Shown piece after piece: positions 17,188 through 24,945 of a stretch of 41,369 bases of DNA. This DNA comes from Alphaproteobacteria bacterium (GTDB taxonomy: Bacteria; Pseudomonadota; Alphaproteobacteria; JAEULC01). The stretch covers positions 1 through 41,369 of the forward strand of contig JAKLKW010000048.1 in the NCBI GenBank assembly GCA_023150455.1, given 5' to 3'. A program made the position numbers and the translations under genes. How positions within the stretch are numbered: position 1 is the stretch's first letter; the number at the start of each line of letters is the position of its first letter. Below the pieces are notes generated by a model. The model was given only the letters and a program-made list of their open reading frames with translations, was not told the DNA's origin and searched no databases.

Positions 17188-18060
17188 GTGACCCTCCTCC
17201 AGCTCGGCGTCGACGGCGTCGCGCTCGGCGCGGCCTATGCGCTGGTGGCGGCGGGGTTCGTCCTCGCGCTCAACGCGTCGCGCGCGGTCAACTTCGCGCA
17301 CGGCGACATGGTCATGGCCGGCGGGTTCCTCGCCGTCGTGCTGGCCGGGCTCATGAAGCTGCCGGGCATCGTCCTGCTGCCCTTCGCGGTCGCGCTGATG
17401 GCGCTTGCCGGCGTGCTGCTGGCGGCGGTCGCCTATCTGCCGCTCAGGCGGCAGCCGGTGGTCGCCGTGTTCGTCAGCACGATCGCCGCCGGCATCATGC
17501 TGCAGAACGCGGCGACCGCCTGGTTCGGCGCCGCGCCGCGCGCCGGGCCGTCGCTTGTCGGCGGCGGCGTGGTCGCTCTGGGGCCGTTCGCCCTCGGGCG
17601 GCAGGCGCTTGCCGTCATCGCCGTGGCGGCCGGGGCGTATGTGGGGCTGCATCTCCTGCTCGCGCGCACGCAGCTCGGCCGCCGGCTGCGCGCCGCGGCG
17701 CAGGACCCGGCCATGGCGGCGGCCCTCGGCATCCCGGTCACGGCGATGACGCTGGTCGCCTTCGCGCTGTCGGCCGCGCTCGCCGGCATCGCCGGGCTGC
17801 TGCTGTCGAACAGCTTCTTCGTCACGCCGACCGAGGGCGGCAACCTGATGCTCAAGGCCTATATCGCCGCCACCATCGGCGGCTGGGGCCGGCTCAACGG
17901 CGCCGCGCTCGGCGCGCTGCTGATCGGGCTGTTCGAGACCGTCGCCGCGACCCTGGTCTCGCAGGTCGCGGCCGAGGCGCTGCTCTATGCCGCGCTGCTG
18001 CTGATCCTGCTCCTCAGGCCGCAGGGCCTGTTCGGCGAGATCGCCGGCAGCCGTGCGTGA
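17188..18060 (+). CDS. Liv-type ABC transporter permease (LivH-like)
   Basis: A 290-residue permease of the branched-chain amino acid family with about eight hydrophobic segments. Typical LivH signatures are GVALGAAYALVAAGFVLALNASRAVNFAHGDMVMAGGF near the N-terminus and TPTEGGNLMLKAYIAATIGGWGRLNGAALGALLIGLFE near the C-terminus. The GTG at 17188 was chosen because the family starts close to the first membrane helix and the sequence upstream is a REP-like repeat. It lies 117 bp after the binding-protein gene and overlaps the next gene by 8 bp, so it belongs to the riboswitch-led operon. It forms half of the membrane channel of the predicted thiamine-related importer. Confidence 0.9.
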   Translation: MTLLQLGVDGVALGAAYALVAAGFVLALNASRAVNFAHGDMVMAGGFLAVVLAGLMKLPGIVLLPFAVALMALAGVLLAAVAYLPLRRQPVVAVFVSTIAAGIMLQNAATAWFGAAPRAGPSLVGGGVVALGPFALGRQALAVIAVAAGAYVGLHLLLARTQLGRRLRAAAQDPAMAAALGIPVTAMTLVAFALSAALAGIAGLLLSNSFFVTPTEGGNLMLKAYIAATIGGWGRLNGAALGALLIGLFETVAATLVSQVAAEALLYAALLLILLLRPQGLFGEIAGSRA

Positions 18061-19783
18061 CGCGCTGCGCCGCTCTCTTGTGCCGCTTGCGTCCTCGCTC
18101 CTGGCGCTGGCGGCAACGGCGCCCTTTGTCGCGGGCGGCAGCTACGGCATTCGCCTGCTCACCGTCGCCGGCATCTATGCCCTCCTCGCCCTCGGCTACC
18201 AGCTCGTCTTCGGCCATGCCGGCGCGCTGAGCCTGGCGCAGGGCGCGTTCTTCGGCATCGGCGCCTACGCGACCGGTATCCTCGCCGTCCGGCTCGGTCT
18301 CGACGGCGCGCTGACCGCGCCGGCGTCGATCCTGCTGCCGGCGGCGCTGGCGGCCCTCGTCGCCGCGCCGGTGCTGCGCCTCGAATCGCACTATTTCGCC
18401 CTGGCGACGCTCGGCCTGGCGCAGCTGGCGCTGCTGGTGGCGATCAACGCCGAGGCGATGACCGGCGGCGCCAACGGCCTGCCCGGCGTGCCGGGGCTCG
18501 CGCTGCTCGGCGTCGCCGTCGCCAAGGGCTGGCCGCTGCTGGCCGTCGTCTGGTCCGCCGTCGCGGCCGTCGCGTGGCTCGCGTGGCGCGCGACCGGGGG
18601 GCGGCGCGCGCTCGTGTTCCGCCTGCTGCGCGAGGATCCGATCGCCGCCGAGGCGCTCGGCATCGACACGGGACGCCTGCGCTTCGGCGCGTTCCTGTTC
18701 GCCGCGGCGGCGGCGGGGCTGGCGGGCGCGCTGCACGCCCATCTCCTCGGCGTGGTGTCGCCCGAGGTGCTCGAGTTCCCGGTGCTGGTCGCCTGCCTGT
18801 CGATGGTGGTGATCGGCGGCCGCGCGCGCGTCGCCGGCGCCGTCCTCGGCGCGATGCTGCTGGTGCACCTGCCCGAGGCGCTGCGCGACATCGGCGCCTG
18901 GTACATGGTGGTCTACGGCGGCGTCCTGCTGGCGGTGATCGTCTTCGCGCCCAACGGCATCGTGGGCGCGCTGTCGCGCGGGCTCGACCGGCTGGTCCCC
19001 GGCGCGCCGGCGCCCTTGCCGGTGCCCGTCGCGCCGCCGCTGCCGGCGCCCGTTCCGCCATCACGGCCGGTCCTGTCGCTCAGGGGAGCGACGAAACGCT
19101 TCGGCGGACTGACGGCGCTCGACGCGGTCGATCTCGACGTGGCCGCCGGCGAGATGCTCGGCATCATCGGGCCGAACGGCTCGGGCAAGACCACGCTCGT
19201 CAACGTCATGTCCGGCCTGTATCGCCCCGAAGCGGGCGTCGTGCTGCTCGCGGGGGCGCGCATCGACGGCGAGCCGCCCTTCCGCATCGCCCGCGCCGGC
19301 GTCGCGCGCGGCTTCCAGGCGCCGCGGCTCATCGACGATGCCGGCGTGCTCGACAACGTGGCGCTCGGCGTGCGCGAGCACGACGCCGCGCCGGGGCGCG
19401 CGATGCACTGGCTGCGCCGGCTCGGGCTCGAGGACGTGGCGCGGCGGCGCTGCGGCGATCTGCCGGGCGGCCTGCGCCGCCGGGTCGAGATCGCCCGCGC
19501 GATGGCGAGCGCGCCGCGCCTGCTGCTGCTGGACGAGCCGGCCGCCGGGTTGACGCCGCAGGAGCAGGACACGCTCGCGCGCGCGCTGAAGACGCTGAAC
19601 GGCGAAGGCGTCACCGTGGTGGTGGTCGAGCACGCCGTCGCCTTTCTCGCCGCGCTCAGCACGCGGCTGGTCTGCCTGGTCGAGGGGCGCATCGTCGCCG
19701 AAGGTCCGCCGGGGTGCGTCGTGCGCGACCCGCGCGTGGTCGCCGCCTATCTCGGCGCGCGCTGGCAAGGGACGGAAGCGTGA
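18053..19783 (+). CDS. Fused Liv-type permease and ATPase (LivM-LivG fusion)
   Basis: A 576-residue fusion. Residues 1-315 are a LivM-like permease (LGYQLVFGHAGALSLAQGAFFGIGAYATGILA, then MTGGANGLPGVPG and LSMVVIGGRARVAGAVLGAM). A Pro/Ala-rich linker at about 320-345 leads into a LivG-like ATPase. Its motifs are complete: Walker A GPNGSGKTT, Q-loop RGFQAPRLID, signature LPGGLRRRVEIARAM (variant of LSGGQ), Walker B LLLLDEPAAGLTP and H-loop VVEHAV. It starts with the GTG at 18053, overlapping livH, and its stop overlaps the next GTG start. LivM-LivG fusions occur in bacteria, so the fusion itself is not unique. It would supply the second permease half and one ATPase of the importer. Confidence 0.9.
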   Translation: MRDALRRSLVPLASSLLALAATAPFVAGGSYGIRLLTVAGIYALLALGYQLVFGHAGALSLAQGAFFGIGAYATGILAVRLGLDGALTAPASILLPAALAALVAAPVLRLESHYFALATLGLAQLALLVAINAEAMTGGANGLPGVPGLALLGVAVAKGWPLLAVVWSAVAAVAWLAWRATGGRRALVFRLLREDPIAAEALGIDTGRLRFGAFLFAAAAAGLAGALHAHLLGVVSPEVLEFPVLVACLSMVVIGGRARVAGAVLGAMLLVHLPEALRDIGAWYMVVYGGVLLAVIVFAPNGIVGALSRGLDRLVPGAPAPLPVPVAPPLPAPVPPSRPVLSLRGATKRFGGLTALDAVDLDVAAGEMLGIIGPNGSGKTTLVNVMSGLYRPEAGVVLLAGARIDGEPPFRIARAGVARGFQAPRLIDDAGVLDNVALGVREHDAAPGRAMHWLRRLGLEDVARRRCGDLPGGLRRRVEIARAMASAPRLLLLDEPAAGLTPQEQDTLARALKTLNGEGVTVVVVEHAVAFLAALSTRLVCLVEGRIVAEGPPGCVVRDPRVVAAYLGARWQGTEA

Positions 19784-20478
19784 CCGCGCTGCTCGAGATC
19801 CGCAACCTTGCCGCCGGGCAGCTCGGCGGCGTGTCGCTGTCGGTCGGCCGCGGCGAGATCGTGGCGCTGCTCGGCGCAAACGGTGCCGGCAAGTCGACCC
19901 TGCTCGGCGCCGTGGTCGGCGAGATCGCCGCGCCGCCCGGAGCCGTCCTGTTCGAGGGGCGCGATCTCGCCGGGCTGCCGCCGCACCGGCGCGCGCGCCT
20001 CGGCATCGGCTATTGCCCGGCGGGCCGGCGCGTGTTTCCCGGCATGACGGTCGACGACAACCTGGAGGTGGCGTGCTTTGCCGACGCCGCCGAGCGGGCG
20101 CGGCGCAAGCACGACGTCGCCGCGCTGTTCCCTCAGCTCGCCGCCCTCGGGTCCGTGCCGGCCTGGCGCTTGTCCGGCGGCCAGCAGCAGATGCTGGCGA
20201 TCGCGCGCGCCCTGATGGCGAGGCCCAGCCTGCTGCTGCTCGACGAGCCGTCGCTCGGCCTCGCCCCGCTGCTCGTGGACGAGCTGCTGGCGCGGCTCAG
20301 GCTGGTCGCCGAGGCCGGCACGGCGGTCTTGCTGGCCGAGCAGAACATCGGCGCGGCGCTCGGCGTGGCGACCCGCGCCATGCTGCTCGTGCAGGGGCGC
20401 GTCGCGGCCGGCGGGACCCCGGCGGAACTGCGCAAGGCGCCCGACCTGGCGCGGCTGGCCATCGGCCTCGCGACCTGA
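19780..20478 (+). CDS. Liv-type ABC transporter ATP-binding protein (LivF-like)
   Basis: A 232-residue ATPase of the LivF group, normal length. The motifs are Walker A GANGAGKSTLLGAVVGE, the LivF-typical YCPAGRRVFPGMTVDDNLEV, signature LSGGQQQMLAIARAL, Walker B LLLLDEPSLGLAPLLVDEL and an H-loop-equivalent AEQNIGAAL, where LivF proteins commonly carry Gln. It starts at the GTG at 19780, overlapping the stop of the permease-ATPase fusion by 4 bp, so the two are translationally coupled. It is the last gene of the riboswitch-led operon and would pair with the LivG-like domain to drive import. Confidence 0.92.
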   Translation: MTALLEIRNLAAGQLGGVSLSVGRGEIVALLGANGAGKSTLLGAVVGEIAAPPGAVLFEGRDLAGLPPHRRARLGIGYCPAGRRVFPGMTVDDNLEVACFADAAERARRKHDVAALFPQLAALGSVPAWRLSGGQQQMLAIARALMARPSLLLLDEPSLGLAPLLVDELLARLRLVAEAGTAVLLAEQNIGAALGVATRAMLLVQGRVAAGGTPAELRKAPDLARLAIGLAT

Positions 20479-20569
20479 TCGGCAGGGGAATCGCTACAAG
20501 AACTTTGCGGTTCTGCGACAGCGACCCGCAAAATCTAGTTGTCCGCGATTCGGCAGGGTGATAGTAAAT

Positions 20570-20635
20570 GAGGCGTCGGGCGCGCTGGCGGGAACCCAAC
20601 GCGACGTGATCCGGCCGGATCACACCCGACGCCTC
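20570..20635. repeat. Nested inverted repeats behind the livF-like gene
   Basis: An 11-bp outer stem (GAGGCGTCGGG at 20570-20580 with its exact complement at 20625-20635) encloses a CGCG/CGCG hairpin (20581-20603) and the perfect 18-bp palindrome GTGATCCGGCCGGATCAC (20606-20623). As RNA it could fold into a three-way junction. It may end the transporter transcript, or be a cruciform or protein-binding site. Confidence 0.5.
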
Positions 20636-21390
20636 TGGAGCCGGCCAGGCTCCGTGCTACGCGACCGGGTAGGTCTGTCGTTCGGGCGGCACAAGCACCT
20701 TGGCAGATACGGGTGCCGCCGAACACGGGTCGACCGTTGCGCGCGGTCGAACCAAACCTCGCCCCGAGGGCCTTCCCGACCATCCACGCATCCCCCCGGT
20801 TGCCGTCACCGCGCCACTCGCGTGTCGCGACCCACGTCGGCAACGTCCGCCGCGACAACGACCCGAAGGCCAGCGTCGCAGGGACCGGAGCGTTGCGGCC
20901 TCGCAGAAGCCGACGCCCCGCTCGGGGAACGCGGAACCAGCCGGTTCCACCCCCGTCGCCGATGGCAGCCCTCCGGACGGAGCCCGCCACCGGGACCGGA
21001 CGGACGTCGCAGGGAACGGAGCCCGCTACGCCCATCCCCGAAGCCGTATCCCTGAAATCGGCGCGCTGATCGCAGGAACCGCGCCCGCCACATCCAGAGA
21101 CCGCCGCTTCGGCGCTTTCGCGTTGCGAGAGGAAGCATCTCAAGACGCTGGCGCCGCTTCCATCGCAAAAACGGCGCGCGGGAACGAATCTTGTGCATAG
21201 AAAGCCGAGCGCCTCACAATGCATCAACACTCTATCCACGTTCCCATCCACACCGCGCGGCATGTGGTGGAAGGGGCCGCGGGGCGTGCTGAATCTGGTA
21301 GCAGAGGAGAGGGGTCAGGAATCGAATGAAGGGCGGACGCGTTGCCGCGTCGTCCGCGATCACTGAACGCCGGCCCCGTCTTCTCATCCC

Positions 21391-21406
21391 CGTATTGTGG
21401 AATACG
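21391..21406. promoter_or_regulatory. Inverted repeat upstream of sdhC
   Basis: CGTATT and AATACG form a perfect 6-4-6 dyad (21391-21406), about 30 bp upstream of the predicted sdh -35 box. A regulator site is possible; no regulator can be assigned. Confidence 0.35.
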
Positions 21407-21434
21407 TAATGCCAGTACCAAGCGGCCGCTGGCG

Positions 21435-21463
21435 TTGACTCGTCGGGACCGGGGGTCTAAACG
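21435..21463 (+). promoter_or_regulatory. Predicted promoter of the sdh operon
   Basis: TTGACT at 21435-21440 and TAAACG at 21458-21463 are 17 bp apart, about 65 bp upstream of sdhC. The -35 box is strong and the -10 box is weak. Confidence 0.45.
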
Positions 21464-21529
21464 AACCTCAATCAAGACTTGGATTTTTCCGACGCGTCGC
21501 CCCGGGGCGCGTTGCATCGAGGACTTCGG

Positions 21530-21916
21530 ATGGCCTCCCGACCGCGTCCGCTTTCGCCGCATCTTCAGGTCTATCGTCCGCAGCTCACCTCGGTCCTGTC
21601 GATCAGCCACCGCATCACGGGCGTCGGGCTGATGGTCGGCACGCTGATGCTGACCTGCTGGCTGGTGGCGGCGGCCGGCGGCGGCGCCACCTACGATGCG
21701 ATCCGCTTGTTCCTGAGCTCGGTCATCGGCCGGCTCCTGCTGCTCGGCTGGAGCTTCTGCCTGTTCTACCACCTGCTGAACGGGGTCCGGCACCTCTTGT
21801 GGGATGCCGGCTGGGGCTTCGAGCTCAAGGAGGCCTATGCGACCGGCTGGGCCGTGGTCGTGGGCTCGGGCGTGCTGACGCTCGCCGCCTGGATCGCGGC
21901 CTACGCGGCGCGCTAG
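21530..21916 (+). CDS. sdhC: Succinate dehydrogenase cytochrome b556 subunit
   Basis: A 128-residue membrane anchor with three transmembrane helices. RPLSPHLQVYRPQLTSVLSISHRITG is the SdhC signature, and the SISHRITG block contributes to the quinone site. FCLFYHLLNGVRHLLWD supplies the His expected to bind haem b. The ATG at 21530 has GAGGA six bases upstream and matches the usual N-terminus. With SdhD it holds SdhAB on the cytoplasmic face of the inner membrane and passes electrons to ubiquinone. It is the first gene of the sdh operon, 11 bp before sdhD. Confidence 0.94.
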   Translation: MASRPRPLSPHLQVYRPQLTSVLSISHRITGVGLMVGTLMLTCWLVAAAGGGATYDAIRLFLSSVIGRLLLLGWSFCLFYHLLNGVRHLLWDAGWGFELKEAYATGWAVVVGSGVLTLAAWIAAYAAR

Positions 21917-21927
21917 GGGAGGACCGC

Positions 21928-22305
21928 ATGTCGCTTCGCTCGCCCCTCGCCCGCGTGCGCGGCCTCGGCTCGGCCAAGGACGGCACGCACCACTGGTGGC
22001 TGCAGCGGCTGACCGCCGTCGCGCTGGTGCCGCTGACGCTCTGGTTCGTCGTCGGCGTGATCGGCCATGTCGGCGCCGACCAGGCGGCGGTGAAGGCGTG
22101 GATGGGCTCGCCGATCCAGGCGGCGCTGATGATCGCCTTCGTCGCGGTCGCGTTCCATCACGGCCAGCTCGGCATGCAGGTGGTGATCGAGGACTACGTG
22201 CACGCGGAAGGCTGGAAGATCGCCGGCATCGTCGCGGTGAAGCTGGCCTCGGCAATCCTGGCGCTGGCGGCGATCGTGTCGGTGCTGCGGCTGGCCCTGG
22301 CTTGA
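21928..22305 (+). CDS. sdhD: Succinate dehydrogenase hydrophobic membrane anchor subunit
   Basis: A 125-residue anchor protein with three transmembrane helices. SPLARVRGLGSAKDGTHHWWLQRLTAVALVPLTLW is the typical alphaproteobacterial SdhD start, and FHHGQLGMQVVIEDYVH carries the haem-side His and the quinone-proximal motif. GGGGAGGA lies just before the ATG at 21928. It forms the membrane half of complex II with SdhC. sdhA follows after a 41-bp gap. Confidence 0.94.
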   Translation: MSLRSPLARVRGLGSAKDGTHHWWLQRLTAVALVPLTLWFVVGVIGHVGADQAAVKAWMGSPIQAALMIAFVAVAFHHGQLGMQVVIEDYVHAEGWKIAGIVAVKLASAILALAAIVSVLRLALA

Positions 22306-22346
22306 GATCGCACGGGGCATGAGCACGCGCTTGGGGTGAGAGGTCG

Positions 22347-24176
22347 ATGCCGCTGGACATGAACAAGCAGGCCGCGCCGGCGATCAACGGCAAGGCCTAC
22401 ACCGTGGTCGATCACGACTACGACGTCGTCGTGGTCGGCGCCGGCGGCGCCGGCCTGCGCGCGACCTTCGGCATGGCCGAGAAGGGCCTGCGCACCGCCT
22501 GCATCAGCAAGGTCTTCCCGACGCGCAGCCACACCGTGGCGGCGCAGGGCGGCATGTCGGCCGCGCTCGGCAACATGGGCGAGGACGACTGGCGCTGGCA
22601 CATGTACGACACCATCAAGGGCTCGGACTGGCTGGGCGACCAGGACGCGATCGAGTACATGGTGCGCGAGGCGGTGCCGGCGGTCATCGAGCTCGAGCAC
22701 TACGGCGTGCCGTTCTCGCGCACGCCCGAGGGCAAGATCTACCAGCGCCCGTTCGGCGGCATGACCACGCGCTTCGGCGAGGGCATCGCGCATCGCACCT
22801 GCGCGGCGGCCGACCGCACCGGCCATGCCATCCTGCACACGCTCTACCAGCAGTCGCTCAAGCACCAGGCCGAGTTCTTCATCGAGTACTTCGTGATCGA
22901 CCTGATCATGGACGAGGCCGGGCAGTGCCGCGGCGTGGTCGCCTGGAACCTCGACGACGGCACGATCCACCGCTTCAGCGCGCGCATGACGGTGCTGGCG
23001 ACCGGCGGCTACGGGCGCACCTATTTCTCCTGCACCTCGGCGCATACCTGCACCGGCGACGGCAACGCCATGGTGCTGCGCGCGGGCCTCGCGCTGCAGG
23101 ACATGGAGTTCATCCAGTTCCACCCGACCGGCATCTACGGCGCCGGCTGCCTGATCACCGAGGGCGTGCGCGGCGAGGGCGGGTATCTCACCAACGCCAA
23201 CGGCGAGCGCTTCATGGAGCGCTACGCGCCCTCGGCCAAGGACCTCGCCTCGCGCGACGTGGTCAGCCGCTCGATGACGATCGAGATCCGCGAGGGGCGC
23301 GGCTGCGGGCCGCACAAGGACCACATCCACCTGCACATCGAGCACCTCGACCCCAAGGTGATCCACGAGCGCCTGCCGGGCATCGCCGAGACGGCGCGCA
23401 TCTTCGCCGGCGTCGACGTGACGCGCGAGCCGATCCCCGTGCTGCCGACCTGCCATTACAACATGGGCGGCGTGCCGACGAACTACAAAGGCGAGGTCGT
23501 GACGCTCAAGAACGGCGACCCCGACCAGGTCGTGCCCGGGCTGATGGCGATCGGCGAGGCGGCCTGCGTGTCGGTGCACGGCGCCAACCGCCTGGGGTCG
23601 AACTCGCTGCTCGACATCATCGTGTTCGGCCGCGCCGCCGCCGGCCGCTGCGCCGAGGTCGTCAGGCCCGGCGAGGCGCAGCCGGCGCTGCCGAAGGACG
23701 CCGAGGGCAAGGCGCTCGCGCGGCTCGACCATTTCCGCCACGCCAAGGGCGGCACGCCGACCGCCGCCATGCGCCTGCGCATGCAGAAGGTGATGCAGAG
23801 CAACTGCGCCGTGTTCCGCACCGGCGAGGTGCTGGCGGAGGGCAAGAAGCTGCTCGAGGAATGCTGGTCGGGCGCCGGCGACATCCGCGTCACGGACCGC
23901 TCGATGATCTGGAACTCCGACCTGATGGAGACGCTGGAGTTCGACAACCTGCTGATCCAGGCGGTCGTCGCCATGCACTCCGCCGCCAACCGCACCGAAA
24001 GCCGCGGCGCCCACGCGCGCGAGGATTATCCCGACCGCGACGACGAGAACTGGCTGAAGCACACCATCGTCTGGTGCGCCGAGGACGGCAAGCCGCGCAT
24101 CGACTACCGCCCGGTGCACCTGCGCCCGCTCACCAACGACGTGCAGTCCTTCCCGCCGAAGAAGCGGGTGTATTGA
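22347..24176 (+). CDS. sdhA: Succinate dehydrogenase flavoprotein subunit
   Basis: A 609-residue flavoprotein, full length. [12 protein letters not shown] near residue 30 is the FAD dinucleotide-binding motif. His62 in [13 protein letters not shown] is the residue that carries covalent [26 protein letters not shown] and [11 protein letters not shown] hold active-site residues, and the C-terminal domain is complete ([19 protein letters not shown]). It oxidises succinate to fumarate in the TCA cycle and respiratory chain. sdhB normally follows closely, but here 769 bp separate them, filled by a toxin-antitoxin pair and a relic of the sdhB start. Confidence 0.97.
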   Translation: MPLDMNKQAAPAINGKAYTVVDHDYDVVVVGAGGAGLRATFGMAEKGLRTACISKVFPTRSHTVAAQGGMSAALGNMGEDDWRWHMYDTIKGSDWLGDQDAIEYMVREAVPAVIELEHYGVPFSRTPEGKIYQRPFGGMTTRFGEGIAHRTCAAADRTGHAILHTLYQQSLKHQAEFFIEYFVIDLIMDEAGQCRGVVAWNLDDGTIHRFSARMTVLATGGYGRTYFSCTSAHTCTGDGNAMVLRAGLALQDMEFIQFHPTGIYGAGCLITEGVRGEGGYLTNANGERFMERYAPSAKDLASRDVVSRSMTIEIREGRGCGPHKDHIHLHIEHLDPKVIHERLPGIAETARIFAGVDVTREPIPVLPTCHYNMGGVPTNYKGEVVTLKNGDPDQVVPGLMAIGEAACVSVHGANRLGSNSLLDIIVFGRAAAGRCAEVVRPGEAQPALPKDAEGKALARLDHFRHAKGGTPTAAMRLRMQKVMQSNCAVFRTGEVLAEGKKLLEECWSGAGDIRVTDRSMIWNSDLMETLEFDNLLIQAVVAMHSAANRTESRGAHAREDYPDRDDENWLKHTIVWCAEDGKPRIDYRPVHLRPLTNDVQSFPPKKRVY

Positions 24177-24292
24177 CGAGTGTGATGCCTGACATCCAAG
24201 TCGCTTGGAACGTTGTGTCGTTTCGACCGCCAATGACGTGGATCGAAATAGAGAAGGAAGCTCTGGGACAAGCTGGAGTTGCGCTTTCGTCT

Positions 24293-24323
24293 CTTGAGCC
24301 TCGGTAAATCGGGGAGGCTCAAG
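24293..24323. repeat. Perfect 10-bp inverted repeat at the sdhB relic
   Basis: CTTGAGCCTC at 24293-24302 and GAGGCTCAAG at 24314-24323 form a perfect stem with an 11-base loop, ending at the ATG of the decayed sdhB start. It may be a terminator for sdhCDA, without a T-run, or a boundary mark of the inserted segment. Confidence 0.55.
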
Positions 24324-24394
24324 ATGGTCGAATTCAATCTCATCGCCCACTCCAAGGTCGTCGATAGGATTCAGCATCCACCGACATCCGGCGG
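24324..24394 (+). pseudogene. Decayed duplicate of the sdhB 5' end
   Basis: From the ATG at 24324, 70 bases align without gaps to the true sdhB start at 24946, with 53 identical by hand count, including a 10-base block AAGGTCGTCG. It would encode MVEFNLIAHSKVVDRIQHP against [19 protein letters not shown] in SdhB, then soon meets a stop. The offset of 622 bp spans the toxin-antitoxin genes, so the duplication probably arose when that module entered the operon. Confidence 0.75.
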
Positions 24395-24427
24395 GCCGCG
24401 GGGGTACTGAGGACGGGCGATGGACGG

Positions 24428-24712
24428 ATGGATTGCCGGCGCCTACTCTTCAGCCAACATGCGATGCGGCGTCTTTTCCAACGCCAAATTCCGCCGCGAT
24501 ATGTCTTGGTAACTGTGACGCAGGGTGAAATCATCGAGGAGCAGTACGATCAGGACAACCGACGTACGTGGTTGATACTAGGTTTCCCTGAGGGTGCCGC
24601 GTTGCATGTGGTGGTGAGCCGGGATCCGAATCCAGACGACTGCAACGTGGTTACTGCGTACTTTCCATCGCTAGCCATATGGGACGAGACGTTCAAACGG
24701 AAACGTCAATGA
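24428..24712 (+). CDS. DUF4258 family protein, probable toxin of a toxin-antitoxin pair
   Basis: A 94-residue protein. FSQHAMRRLFQRQIPPRYV near the N-terminus, GEIIEEQY in the middle and LHVVVSRDPNPDDCNVVTAYFPSLAIWDETFKRKRQ at the end follow the DUF4258 pattern (HAxxRxxxR, G-E-I-I, LHVV, TVYxPxxxxW). These proteins resemble small RNase toxins of the MqsR/RelE type and are often paired with YgiT/MqsA-type zinc-finger proteins, as here. The ATGA overlap with the next gene indicates coupled translation. The toxin-first order is the same as in mqsRA. Codon use is less GC-biased than in flanking sdhA and sdhB, which supports acquisition. Toxicity is inferred from context. Confidence 0.8.
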   Translation: MDCRRLLFSQHAMRRLFQRQIPPRYVLVTVTQGEIIEEQYDQDNRRTWLILGFPEGAALHVVVSRDPNPDDCNVVTAYFPSLAIWDETFKRKRQ

Positions 24713-24933
24713 GCTGTGCAGTCTGCAAGTTCGGCACGCCAAGGCCCGGTTTCACTTCGGTGACCCTGGAGCGGGATGATTCCGTCGTCGTGATCCAGAA
24801 CGTTCCTGCCGAGATCTGCGAGACCTGTGGCGAGTACTACCTGGAAGCCGAAGTGGCGGAGGCGGTCTATGCGCTTGCCGAGGAAGTTCTGCGCAAGGGC
24901 GAGCAGGTCGCCGTTGCGAAATATGCTGCGTGA
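24709..24933 (+). CDS. YgiT-type zinc finger protein, probable antitoxin
   Basis: A 74-residue protein starting at the ATG at 24709, which overlaps the toxin stop by 4 bp. Two CxxC pairs (CAVC near the N-terminus and CETCGEYY in the middle) form the zinc-binding fold of the MqsA/YgiT N-terminal domain. The C-terminal helix (AEAVYALAEEVLRKGEQVAVAKY) is of the kind that binds the toxin. No helix-turn-helix domain follows, so it is a short YgiT form and may not regulate transcription by itself. It ends 12 bp before sdhB, so this pair is transcribed in the same direction as the sdh genes and possibly with them. Confidence 0.82.
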   Translation: MSCAVCKFGTPRPGFTSVTLERDDSVVVIQNVPAEICETCGEYYLEAEVAEAVYALAEEVLRKGEQVAVAKYAA

Positions 24934-24945
24934 GGCGCTCTAGAA

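Larger units (their letters stand above)
20479..21529. other. About 1 kb without a convincing gene
   Basis: Several overlapping open frames exist on both strands, but all give low-complexity Arg/Pro/Gly-rich sequence with no recognisable motif, so none is called. The region holds strong dyads: a three-part structure at 20570-20635, GGAGCC/GGCTCC at 20637-20653, GGAACC/GGTTCC at 20933-20948, and GCGGACG/CGTCCGC at 21333-21357. A short GTCGCAGGGAmCGGAGC sequence also appears twice (near 20874 and 21006). The right end holds the sdh promoter region. It could be a decayed gene or an unidentified structured RNA. Confidence 0.5.

Noticed and set aside
14830..17652. 940-residue minus-strand frame over the riboswitch and binding-protein gene
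   Set aside because: It runs through the TPP riboswitch on the wrong strand and contains no protein signature.
20535..21263. Protein of 242 residues on the minus strand in the sdhC upstream gap
   Set aside because: Low-complexity Arg/Gly/Pro sequence, no motif, no ribosome-binding site, and equally long frames exist on the other strand.
20479..21529. tmRNA, RNase P RNA or 6S RNA in the gap before sdhC
   Set aside because: None of the conserved sequence cores of these RNAs could be found by eye.
24104..24355. Minus-strand frame across the sdhA end
   Set aside because: It overlaps the conserved SdhA C-terminus and shows no family features.
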